Source: Chelydra serpentina (lineage: Eukaryota > Chordata > Testudines > Chelydridae). Taken from it: 64,000 bases of DNA. The position numbers were made by a program, and so were the translations under genes. The number at the start of each line of letters is the position of its first letter. Positions within the stretch are counted from its first letter, which is position 1. The notes below the pieces were generated by a model. That model had not been told where the DNA came from and made no database searches. It saw only the letters and a list, made by a program, of their open reading frames with translations. This document shows positions 20,853 through 29,335 of this stretch, in pieces. The stretch is taken from the NCBI GenBank assembly GCA_037349315.1, contig JBAIAC010000068.1, forward strand, positions 18,505,001-18,569,000. The letters run 5' to 3'.

Positions 20853-21017
20853 ATTTAGATTTGTGTGTGTATTGTGCTAGCTAAAGTAAAGAGTGATTGG
20901 TTTTTGGAACACTTGCAAAGCCCTTCTGTCTGTTTGCTTCTACTGTCACATGTCCCTGAAGAGGTGACCTGTGAACAGAGAACTCAAAGGACTGGAGCTT
21001 CGGGAAGGGGTTTGCTT
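20851..21017 (+). repeat. Inverted repeat A, right copy, lying between the two B copies
   Basis: Inverse of 20433-20599, placed directly after the left B copy and followed by TTCGTGGGCATACC and the right B copy. An open frame of about 49 codons shared with the left copy is incidental to the duplication. Confidence 0.92.
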
Positions 21018-21023
21018 TCGTGG

Positions 21024-21118
21024 GCATACCATCTGAAGAAGTGGGTATTCACCCACGAATGCTTCTGCTCCAATACGTCTGTTAGTCTATAAGGTGCCAC
21101 AGAACTCTTTGTCGCTTC
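21024..21118 (+). repeat. Inverted repeat B, right copy
   Basis: Inverse of 20758-20852. It continues into TACAGATCCAGACTAACACA and CCCTCTGATAC, the usual 3' end of this dispersed repeat. Confidence 0.88.
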
Positions 21119-21816
21119 TACAGATCCAGACTAACACAGCTACCCCTCTGATACTCTCCTTCTTTGGACGGGCTTGCAATTAAACAGGACCCTCTGCAGG
21201 AAAACATGCCCCTTTATTCTTCTCTCTTGCCCAAGCTTCCTTTTAAAGTGGCCGATGATAGATCCATCAAATCCCCCTTTTATAACCTCTATCCCCCTGT
21301 CAGGTGACTTCCTGATCAGCCTTGTCAGGTGATCAAAGCCCCCGTCAGGTTATCTGTTTCTAGTTACGTTCTTCCTGGACTTCAGACTTAAAAACTGTTT
21401 GCCCTGCATTGAAGCCATTTGTTTGCCCAAAGGTACTTCATTTGAATGGACAATCAAAGTTTAAATGACCAGCTATTGTTAGACCAGTGCCAGGTGCGAG
21501 AATTTCTCCTGTTACCTCCTTTGGGTTTAAATATGGAGGCAAAAGACAGCAGAGAAGACAAATAAACCCTACATTCAAAATGGAGTTTGCAGCCTGCCAC
21601 AGATACACCTAGAGAGTCCCTAATGTCAAACAGAATTCATAAACTGTACAGATTCCCCAAAACATAACACTGATAAAGTCACAGAAAATTTAAATCTAGT
21701 GAGCAGCGATAAACTTTTCACATATAACACAACAATTGCCTCAGTTGATCGTTTGACCCCATAGGCTCTTATGTTTTCTCACTATAGCCTCTAAGTTCTA
21801 ACACCTTAACATTACT

Positions 21817-22105
21817 ACATGTCTACACTTACCAGGGATCAACACTGCTGCAATCAATGCTCTGGGGGTTGATTTAGTGGGTCTAGCGAAGACCCACTAA
21901 ATCGACCGCAGATCGCTCTCTTGTCGACTCTGATACTCCACCACAACGAGAAGTGTAAGGTAACTCAATGGGAGAATGTCTCCTGTCGACCCAGCACGGT
22001 GTAGACACCGCAGTAAGTCGACCTAAGCTAAGTTGACTCCAGCTACGTTATTCACATAGCTGGAGTTGCGTAACGTAGGTTGACTTAACCCCGTAGTGAC
22101 AAGGT
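21817..22105. mobile_element. PIF/Harbinger-type MITE
   Basis: It starts ACATGTCTACACTTACCAGG and ends CCCCGTAGTGACAAGGT, consistent with degraded CATGTCTACAC termini. Internal self-complementary segments are visible: AGTGGGTCTAGCGAAGACCC region and AGCTACGTTATTCACATAGC. About 289 bp, GC-richer than its flanks, and non-coding. Its ends resemble the Harbinger terminus at 27600. Confidence 0.7.
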
Positions 22106-23279
22106 CTAAGTATCTAAGCACCAGCTGAAGTAGATTTAAAGACTGATTTGGCAAAGCATATTAATCCATAATTTAGGACTAAAGGTGTATATTCTGTGGA
22201 AGCACAAACTCAATCACAGACTTGCTTTTATATAATACTAAAGAACCACAACAATCAATAGGCCTATGAGGCTCAGACTTAAGGTACAGCAGTGATATTC
22301 ATAGGTGTTCATTTTAAAAAAGGCAGAAGAACAGACTGGTTTAGGTAACTGAATATTAAAAGGGAAGTGGACACAAGTGGAGGCACTGAAGAGCACCTGA
22401 CAAGCCAGTATGCAATAAGAAGTTGCAACAGCTAGCCAAAAAGCTGGAAAAGCAGCTTCATTCTGGCTTTGCACACAAAAAAAGCATTCTGGCAAATGGT
22501 GGGTGAGTGAGGCGCAGAAGCCTGGACTGGGTGGGAAAAGCTGCAGAGCCTGGTATGTGAAACAAAAGAATTGTAGCACACTGTTCACCAGGGTCCCAAT
22601 TTTAAACTCTACCCAGAGTTAGGCACCTAATCATTTAGGCTTAGTTAAAGCTGTTAGGATTTAGGCACCTAAACAGTGATTTTATGTCTAAAACAGGCTT
22701 TTAGCTGGCAAACTATAGGCACTGAAGTTTGGAAATTCAGCTCCAAGTGATACAAAGTTGTCATGCAGGCAACAGTAGATGTAATTGTGTCTCCCTCTCA
22801 TGGCCAGTTCTAGAAACTATACAGCCTACCACCATCTGACATACAAAGGAGTTATTTTGTTCAAGCCATAATGACTTGTGCTTTTAGTGCTTAAAACAGA
22901 GTTCAATCCCTAATGACCACTGTTGAATTCATATGTGAATATGGCCACACACAGTTACACATGGACACCTTACAATATTTCCATTTTCCAAGGCAAAAGT
23001 TCCTCTATTCTATAAATCAGTTATGGCCACAAGAAGGAATTTTCATAATACCTTATTACAACTCCAAGTGTTAATTTTCTTTAAATTACAAAGACTGTAC
23101 ATTTATATATGGCAATCACTCTAGGGTGAAACACCCCAATAAGAGTACTTCAAAAATACAATGTGCAGCTAGACCTGAACATGCTCAATCCATGTACAGG
23201 CCATCATGAAACCTCTCCCAGTCCTTGCACCAAGTAGAAAACAATATCCGACATTCTGAAGATACACCTTTTCCTGTTT
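22106..23279. other. Non-coding stretch left of the Harbinger genes
   Basis: No protein-like frame; the 116-codon minus frame at 22238-22588 lacks domains. A repeat with AGGCACCTAA motifs lies at about 22610-22690. I searched this interval for the missing left end of the Harbinger element (inverse of the terminus at 27619) and did not see it. Confidence 0.5.
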
Positions 23280-23340
23280 GGCCAGTGTGAATTTCATTTC
23301 CTGTTTGGACATCGTGGCGCGCTCAGCAGCACTGTCAACG

Positions 23341-25411
23341 ATGCAGAGCTCTCCAGCAGAGGTGACCATGCAATCCCAGAATCGAAAGAGGGCTCCAGCA
23401 TGGACTGATCGGGAAGTGTTGGATCTGATCGCTACATGGGGCGACGAGTCCGTGCTTTCAGAGCTGCGATCGAAAAGACAGAATGTGAAGATCTACGAGA
23501 AGATCTCCAAGGCCATGATGGAGAGAGGATACGGCCGGGATGCAACGCAGTGCCGCGTGAAAATCAAGGAGCTGAGACAAGCGTACCAGAAGACCAAGGA
23601 GTCCAACGGACGCTCCGGGTCTCAGCCCCAGACATGCCGTTTCTACGCGGCACTGCATGCTACCCTAGGTGGGGCCGCCACCACTACCCCACCCCTGTTC
23701 GTGGACTTCGACGATGGGGTATTGTCAACGGCCGCTTCCTCGGAGGTTTTCGCGGACGGGGAAGATGAGGAAGGAGATGAGGAGGACGAGGCAGTCGACA
23801 GCGCTTTCAATGCTGATTTCCCCGACAGCCAGGATCTCTTCATCACCCTGACGGAGATCCCCTACCAACCCTCCCAAGGCAGTAACCCGGACCGTGAATC
23901 AGGGGAAGGATCAGTGGGTGAGTGTCTTAAACATTTCTTTTGAATAGAATAGACATGGTATTTTAGAAATGGGTTTTTAATGATTACTTTGCCCTAGGCG
24001 CTTTAGCTGCATTCATGGCCAGTGCAGCTACTGGAAAAGTCTGTTAACATGTCTGGGGATAGAGCAGAAATCCTCCTGGGACATCTCCATGAAGCTCTCC
24101 TGGAGGTACAGTGAAAGCCTTTGCATAAGCTTTCTGGGGAAAGCGGCCTTATTGCGTCCTCCATGGTAGGAAACTTTTCCGCGCCAGGCTAGTAGCAGGT
24201 ACAACGGTATCATTGCCTGACAAAGCATGGCGGCATACGGCCCCGGTGTTTGCTGGCATTCACGCAGCATACGGTCTTTGTCTGCGTAATCCTCATCAGA
24301 GTGATATCAGTCATGGTGACCTGGTTTGAATTAGGTGAATTTTAGTATGGGGACTGGTTGCCTGTTCCTTTTAAAGAAATGTACCCGGCAGTTTCTAGCC
24401 ACGCGGTGGGGGCAAGGAGGGGGAACGTTCCTGTTGGCCGGATCGCCGGCAGCATGCGGGAACCGTTCCCAGGGACAGCCACGCGGTGGGGGGGACAAGG
24501 GGATAGTTCTTGCTTGCCGGATCGCCGGCAGCATGTGGGAACCGTTCCCAGGGACAGCCACGCGGTGGAGGGGACGGGGGGAGAGTTCTTGCTGGCCGGA
24601 TCGCCGGCAGCAGGAACTGGCCAACGCTAGGAGCTGTGCTTGGAACGTGAAAGGAGGGCACTTCTGTAAATTAAGCTTTCATCAGCCAAAAGTCTACGGC
24701 TTACCATGGCCGGCTGCTAGCCGAATTCCGTTGTCCGGCCCCGCTTGTGTGATCTGTACACCAAGACCCCAGGCACTCAATATAAATATTGAAAATTCGA
24801 CCTTGTACTGAGTGCACATGTGATAGGTAGTGTGCATGGTCTTGTTCAGAGGGAAAGACTGTATTCATTGTTCGCGAAAATGTATCTTTGTGAGGAATTC
24901 ACTCCCTTTTTTCCATCCCACAGCTGCGAGTGTCTCCCGGGCTACCCCGGCATCTCCCTCCCAGAGGCTGGCACAAATCAGGCAGCGAAAAAAAAGAACG
25001 CGGGACGAGATGTTCTCCGAACTTATGGTCTGTTCCCGAACTGAGGCGGCACAGCAGACCCAGTGGAGAGAGGACATGTCTCAATACCGGCGAGCATCCA
25101 GCGAACGGGAGGAGAGGACGGAAGCTCGTGAGGACAGGTGGCGGCAGGAAGACCAGCAGGCAACTCAGACCCTGCTTGGGCTAATGCGGGAGCAAATGGA
25201 CATGCTCCGGCGCCTTGTAGATGTTTTGCAGGACCGGAGGCAGGAGGACAGAGCCCCGCTGCATCAGATCTCTAACCACCCTCCCCCGCCACAAAGTCCC
25301 ACACCCCCCCCAAAAGTCCCAAGAAGGAGGGTCAGCAGGGGCCGTGGAAACAATCAGTCTACCCCTGCGGACTGCTCAAGTAGCAGAAGGCTCTCATTCC
25401 CCAAGATTTGA
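23341..25411 (+). CDS. Harbinger Myb/SANT-like protein, two exons
   Basis: Exon 1 is 23341-23917 and exon 2 is 24924-25411. The intron starts G|GTGAGT at 23918 and ends CCCACAG at 24923. Joining them keeps the frame (phase 1) and gives about 354 residues. Residues ~15-110 form a trihelix Myb/SANT-like domain: RAPAWTDREVLDLIATWG, AMMERGYGRDATQCRVKIKE, LRQAYQKT, then TCRFYAALHATLGG. An acidic stretch (DGEDEEGDEEDEAVD) and PDSQDLF follow. Exon 2 begins in Ser/Pro-rich sequence, then RLAQIRQRKKRTRDEMFSELM, a charged coiled-coil (REERTEAREDRWRQEDQQ) and a Pro-rich basic tail. In characterised Harbinger elements this protein binds DNA and escorts the transposase to the nucleus. The start at 23341 is chosen because upstream codons to 23278 look like leader. 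A polyadenylation signal lies at 25488. No stop or frameshift is present. Confidence 0.85.
24028..24300 (-). CDS. Antisense open frame in the Myb-like gene intron, unknown product
   Basis: On the minus strand, codons are open from about 24305 to a stop at 24028, with an ATG at 24270 giving 80 residues. The composition is protein-like: DRMLRECQQTPGPYAAM, PLYLLLAWRGKVSYHGG, KAAFPRKLMQRLSLYLQE, EDFCSIPRHVNRLFQ. It has hydrophobic, Trp/Tyr-containing blocks and ends on amphipathic segments. Upstream the same frame closes at a TGA just before YHSDEDYADKD, so a longer ancestral frame or an upstream exon may exist. I do not recognise a domain. It could be a third Harbinger protein, an exon of a longer antisense gene, or chance. 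It would be transcribed in the same direction as the transposase. Confidence 0.4.
   Translation of the reverse strand, partial: SDEDYADKDRMLRECQQTPGPYAAMLCQAMIPLYLLLAWRGKVSYHGGRNKAAFPRKLMQRLSLYLQESFMEMSQEDFCSIPRHVNRLFQ
24398..24616 (+). repeat. 80-bp GC-rich minisatellite, about 2.7 copies
   Basis: Copies start at 24398, 24478 and 24557 with GCCACGCGGTGG. Each includes the palindrome-like GCCGGATCGCCGGCAGCA, and the junction AACCGTTCCCAGGGACA recurs. Periods are 80 and 79 bp. Several long open frames on both strands here are by-products of the repeat. Confidence 0.92.
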
Positions 25412-25487
25412 TGCTTTCTTTACTTCCCTCCAACCGCACCCCACCCTAGCCCCCGTCCAAGTTTGATCCCATAACTGTTAAGTCCTT

Positions 25488-25493
25488 AATAAA
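25488..25493 (+). promoter_or_regulatory. Polyadenylation signal of the Myb-like gene
   Basis: AATAAA lies 77 bases after the stop codon at 25411, a suitable distance for a compact transposon gene. Confidence 0.65.
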
Positions 25494-25497
25494 AAAA

Positions 25498-25990
25498 TAT
25501 GTTTCTGTTAATTACTGTTTCCTTCATTTTCTTTTAAAGGACGGTGTGTTTGAAGTGGGGGAAGGGGGTTGGTAATTGGAAAGGATAGGCACCTTTACCA
25601 GAGTACAGACACGGAGGCAGGTTCACCAGAAGGTTATACACACATTACAGTCAGTAGGTACCCTGGTCAGTCTGGGAGGTAGTTTTCATGTTCTGTGGGG
25701 GGGCGCTCTGTAACCTTGTGGCGGGGGAGGGCAGTTACAGATCCCCTGCTGCAGGGCTCTGTCATCCTGCCTCCGGTCCAAATTAACATACCCTGAAATC
25801 CTTACTAAAACAGATGGTTTTCTTGAACAATGTTTCCTTTATTTTCTTTTTAAGGGTGTGTTTGGGGGGGGGGGTTGGTAATTGGAGAGGATAGGCAATA
25901 TTCATAGGGTAAAGAAACGGGGGCAGGTTCACCTTCTGTTTAAACAAACGTAATAGTCACTGGTAAGCCTGGTCAGTCTGGAAGCTAACT
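25498..25990 (+). repeat. Direct duplication of about 180 bp between the convergent genes
   Basis: Segment 25498-25680 and segment 25812-25990 share a series of blocks in the same order: TTTCCTT.ATTTTCTTTT, GGGGGTTGGTAATTGGA, GGATAGGCA, GGCAGGTTCACC and CCTGGTCAGTCTGG. The offset is about 310 bp. Each copy sits at the 3' end of one of the two genes. The region between copies (25681-25811) is unique. Confidence 0.85.
25838..25843 (-). promoter_or_regulatory. Candidate polyadenylation signal of the transposase gene
   Basis: AATAAA on the minus strand lies 114 bases beyond the transposase stop at 25957. It falls in the right-hand copy of the duplicated segment. Confidence 0.5.
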
Positions 25991-27240
25991 GTCAAAGCTT
26001 CCCGGATGCGCAGCGCGTCCCGCTGGGATCTTCTAATCGCCCGGGTGTCTGGCTGCGCGTAATCAGCAGCCAGGCGATTTGCCTCAACCTCCCACCCCGC
26101 CATAAACGTCTCCCCCTTGCTCTCATAGAGATTGTGGAGCACACAGCAAGCTGCAATAACAATGGGGATATTGGTTTAGCTGAGATCACAGCGAGTCAGT
26201 AAGCTTCTCCATCTCCCCTTCAAGCGTCCGAAAGCACACTCCACCACCATTCTGCACTTGCTCAGACGGTAGTTGAAGAGCTCCTTTTCACTGTCCAGGG
26301 TGCCTGTATACGGCTTCATGAGCCAGGGCATTAGCGGATAGGCTGGGTCCCCAAGGATCACTATAGGCATCTCCACATCCCCAACAGTTATTTTCTGGTC
26401 CGGGAAGTAAATACCTTCCTGCACCCGCCTGAACAGACCAGAGTTCCGGAAAACGCGAGCATCATGAACCTTGCCCGGCCATCCGACATTGATGTTGGTA
26501 AAACGTCCCTTATGATCCACCAGTGCTTGCAGCACCATTGAAAAGTAGCCCTTTCGGTTAACGTACTGGCTGCCTTGGTGGTCCGGTCCCAGGATAGGGA
26601 TGTGCGTTCCGCCTATAGCCCCACCGCAGTTTGGGAATCCCATCGCAGCGAAGCCATCTATGATCACCTGCACGTTTCCCAGGGTCACTATTTTTGAGAG
26701 CAGCAGCTCAACGACTGCGTTGGCTACTTGCATCACAGCAACCCCCACGGTAGATTTGCCCACTCTAAATTGATTCGCGACTGAATGGTAGCTGTCTGGC
26801 GTTGAAAGCTTCCAGAGGGCTATGGCCACTCGCTTCTGGACTGTAAGGGCTGCTCGCATCCTGGTGTCCTGGCGCTTCAGGGCAGGGGACAGCAAGTCTC
26901 ACAGTTCCAGGAACGTGCTCTTACACATTCGAAAGTTTCGCAGCCACTGTGATTCATCCCAGACCTGCAGCACTATGCGGTCCCACCAGTCCGTGGTTGT
27001 TTCCCGGGCCCAGAATCGCTGTTCCACTGCATCAACATGACCCAGTGCCACCATGATGTCCATGGTACAGGGTCCCGTGCTTTGTGAGAGGTCTGTGCCC
27101 CTCTCAGATTTGATGTCCTCACCGCACTGCCTTAGCCTCCTCACCCGAGTTCTCAGCATCTGTCTCTGAAAAAGGTGGATGATAAGGCGAGAGGTGTTGA
27201 CAACGGCCATAACTGCAGCGATGATCGCAGCGGGCTCCAT
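25957..27240 (-). pseudogene. Harbinger DDE transposase (HARBI1-like), inactivated
   Basis: One continuous frame of 427 codons from ATG 27240 to a stop at 25957 is broken only by two in-frame stops, TGA at 26901-26899 and TAA at 26178-26176. No frameshift is needed. The first ~114 residues are the N-terminal region. The middle contains a helix-turn-helix-like block (SYHSVANQFRVGKSTVGVAV) and the DDE core: AIGGTHIPI, KVHDARVFRNSGLF, ILGDPAYPL and CRMVVECAFGRLKGRW. The second Asp (GDPAYP) and the Glu (VVECAF) are 35 residues apart, as in this superfamily. The first catalytic position, normally Asp in a DGTH motif, is Gly here (codon near 26613). The C-terminal part (VLHNLYESKGETF) is intact. 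The protein would excise and reinsert the element. This copy cannot make it. Confidence 0.9.
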
Positions 27241-27595
27241 GCTCGCGGTGCTATGGCGTCCGCGCTGTCAATCACTAGAAAAGGGCGCGAAATGACTGAC
27301 TGACGCCGCTTTCACGGAGGAAGGGCGGGAGTGAAGGTTGAATGACGACAGTTACCCAAAACCACCCACGACACATTTTTTGCCCCAGCAGGCATTGGGG
27401 GCTTGATCCAGAATTCCAATGGGCAGCGGGGACTGCGGGAACTGTGGGATAGCTACCCACAGTGCACCGATTGCAATGTTGGCGCTTGCCCCGTTACTGT
27501 GGGCTCACAAAGTCGAATTACTGTCCTTAGTGTGGATACACACGTTTGACTTTGTAATATCGGTTTCATAAATTCGGTTTAAGTAAAATCGAACT
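27241..27595 (-). promoter_or_regulatory. 5' leader / promoter region of the Harbinger transposase gene
   Basis: CpG-containing, non-coding sequence lies between the transposase ATG and the right terminus. I see no clear TATA box. Its position alone suggests it carries the promoter. Confidence 0.35.
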
Positions 27596-27619
27596 ACTCT
27601 CGTAGTGTAGACATACCCT
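27596..27619. repeat. Harbinger right terminal sequence
   Basis: CGTAGTGTAGACATACCCT is the inverse of AGGGTATGTCTACACTACG, the terminus type shared in degraded form with the MITEs at 3671 and 21817. A TSD partner cannot be tested because the left end is missing. Confidence 0.75.
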
Positions 27620-28349
27620 CAGACAGCCATGTCTGTCTTCATCTTAATATTTGGAAGTAGTAACAAACAAAAGTTAGACTGACTATTCTTCACTAACCAT
27701 TAACAGATAACATTAATAACAGTTGATGTATCAGAGTCTGTATTCAAATTCACTACAAGATAGTCACCCAAATCTTAAAAGCAAGGGGATCTGGATCGGT
27801 ATTAAAGATTTTGAAGAAAGGTAACAGGTAAAGAAAAATTTCAGCTTGAGCTTCAGATATAGTTAACCATTTTAGTGCAGATGGTATTATCATCTGACAA
27901 CTGCTTGAGACTCCATTTTGCAAAGGCCACATCTATGCAGGTGAGCAAGGCTATTCTATAATGGAGACTGTTGTATCAGTCAGGCAAGGTACTCACAAAC
28001 TTCAACAGGTCTTTATTTTAAAGTGGAAACCTCTTTACCAAGCTGCTGCTGCACCCTCTGTAGCTCTCCCAGCCTCTCAACTCCCTCCCCACTTCCGGTT
28101 TCCTGTCCTTTCAGACTCCCAACAGCCAGTGCTCCCAGTTCTAATAATTACAAGCAACATCTAAACACCACAGAGACAGAGGCTGCTAGACTCTTAGAAG
28201 AGAGGTATGACATCAAAAGACTTAGTATCCCATCTCCATCAATGGGATGGGAGGAACTATAGCTCAAACAACTGAACTAGTATGTAAGACTGAAGAGACT
28301 AGGCTTGATTTAGTATCAAAATTATGTCAAGGTGCAGGACAAAGATAGA
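27620..28349. other. Non-coding stretch
   Basis: No domain or RNA gene was recognised. Open frames at 27961-28262 have no supporting features. Confidence 0.5.
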
Positions 28350-28357
28350 TTATGGAG

Positions 28358-28668
28358 CAGAGGTAGGCAACCTATGGCACGTGTGTCAAAGGCGGCACGC
28401 GAGCTGATTTTCAGTGGCACTCACACTGCCCGGGTCCTGGCCACTGGTTCAGGGGGCTATGCATTTTAATTTAATTTTAAATGAAGCTTCTTAAACATTT
28501 TAAAAACCTTATTTACTTTACATAAAACAATAGTTTAGTTATATATTAAAGACTTATACAAAGAGACCTTCTAAAAATGTTAAAATGTATTGCTGGCATG
28601 CGAAACCTTAAATTAGAGTGAATAAATGAAGACTGGGCACACCACTTCTGAAAGGTTGCGGACCCCTG
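28358..28668. mobile_element. hAT MITE with perfect 8-bp target duplication
   Basis: Inverted ends CAGAGGTAGGCAACC and GGTTGCGGACCCCTG flank a 311-bp non-coding element. The target duplication TTATGGAG is perfect (28350-28357 and 28669-28676). It is the same family as 43811-44102 in opposite orientation, sharing the AAACATTTTAAAAACC and AGAAGGTCTCTT-type blocks. Confidence 0.9.
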
Positions 28669-29272
28669 TTATGGAGCAACCGTTGTTGTATAAAATGAGA
28701 TTAGCTTCCTTTGCCTCTTCTGATTCAATGCTCTGATAGCCATCCTGAATCTGAACAGCATATGTCATCAGGTTTGAAGGAAGCTTAACATCCAGAAAGA
28801 AGAAGACAAAGTCCTAGAATCTGGGGGAGAAAAAATAAACAGATCTCTTCTCAACATCTCTTCTGAATCAAGCAAGGACCTGGGGTAAGTCATTTATTAA
28901 AAAAGCCAATGCAACAATTATGGCTTGGGAAGACAGAGCCCACTACATCTTCCACATTTTCTTCTAGAAGTTAGTGCCACAAAAGTCTGAACATAACCAT
29001 GTACAAAAAATATTTAGAGTTCCTTTGGCAAGCTGGATTCTGCTTAAGTTAGAGCAAATGCTGGGGAAACAGGTGAGCAAAGGGAAATGCAAACAGGAAC
29101 CAAAGCATCAGCCTTTGCTGCCTGGTACATTTTATTTTCAGACCAGAGTATCAGCGCACTTCAAACTGTAAAAGTGCAACTCACATACCAACTACAATTG
29201 TTTACAAATATAATACTGCAAAATGTGAGAATAGTTTCCGCTTGTGTACGTAATATACATTTACATGCTAGA

Positions 29273-29335
29273 ATCATAGAAATGTAGGGCTGGAAGGGAC
29301 CTCAAGTCCAGCCCTCTACGCTGACCAAGACCAAG
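29273..29335 (-). mobile_element. CR1/SINE 3' tail fragment
   Basis: AGAATCATAGAAATGTAGGG then CTGGAAGGGACCTCAAGTCC is the inverse of the CR1-type 3' end used by turtle SINEs. Only about 60 bp remain. Confidence 0.75.

Larger units (their letters stand above)
20380..21690. mobile_element. LTR-like dispersed repeat, interrupted by an inverted-duplication insert
   Basis: The stretch has no coding capacity. Two blocks recur at 51930-52230: TTTTATAACC..CCCCCTGTCA.GTGACT followed by GATCAGCC, and CCCTACATTCAAA.TGGAGT followed by TTGCAG. The two copies define a dispersed family resembling a solo LTR or other long non-coding repeat. The copy here is split at about 20758-21149, with similar CTCCTT-containing sequence on both sides (TCTCCTTTGG and TCTCCTTCTTTGG). 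Class assignment is uncertain. Confidence 0.4.
23918..24923 (+). other. Intron of the Harbinger Myb-like gene
   Basis: A strong donor (G|GTGAGT) and a pyrimidine-rich acceptor (CCCTTTTTTCCATCCCACAG) bound a 1006-bp intron. Skipping it joins two blocks of the same protein in frame, which is the main evidence. It contains an antisense open frame and an 80-bp minisatellite. Confidence 0.82.
23280..27619. mobile_element. PIF/Harbinger DNA transposon, two-gene, left terminus not found
   Basis: A GC- and CpG-rich block holds the two convergent genes that define Harbinger elements: a Myb/SANT-like gene on the plus strand and a DDE transposase gene on the minus strand. The right end is clear at CGTAGTGTAGACATACCCT (27601-27619). 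No matching left terminus is visible, so the left side is truncated or rearranged near 23280. The genes meet tail to tail around 25500-25950 within a duplicated segment. Confidence 0.9.

Noticed and set aside
20355..21092. Two nearly identical small frames on opposite strands, apparently a duplicated gene
   Set aside because: They are the same 167-bp repeat in inverse orientation within non-coding repeat DNA; no domain.
22106..23279. Left terminal repeat of the Harbinger element
   Set aside because: No inverse match of the terminus at 27601-27619 was seen; the TACACT-type end at 21817 belongs to a separate complete MITE.
24331..24811. Overlapping frames of 88-158 codons on both strands at 24.3-24.8 kb
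   Set aside because: Created by the 80-bp GC-rich minisatellite, which reads open in several frames.
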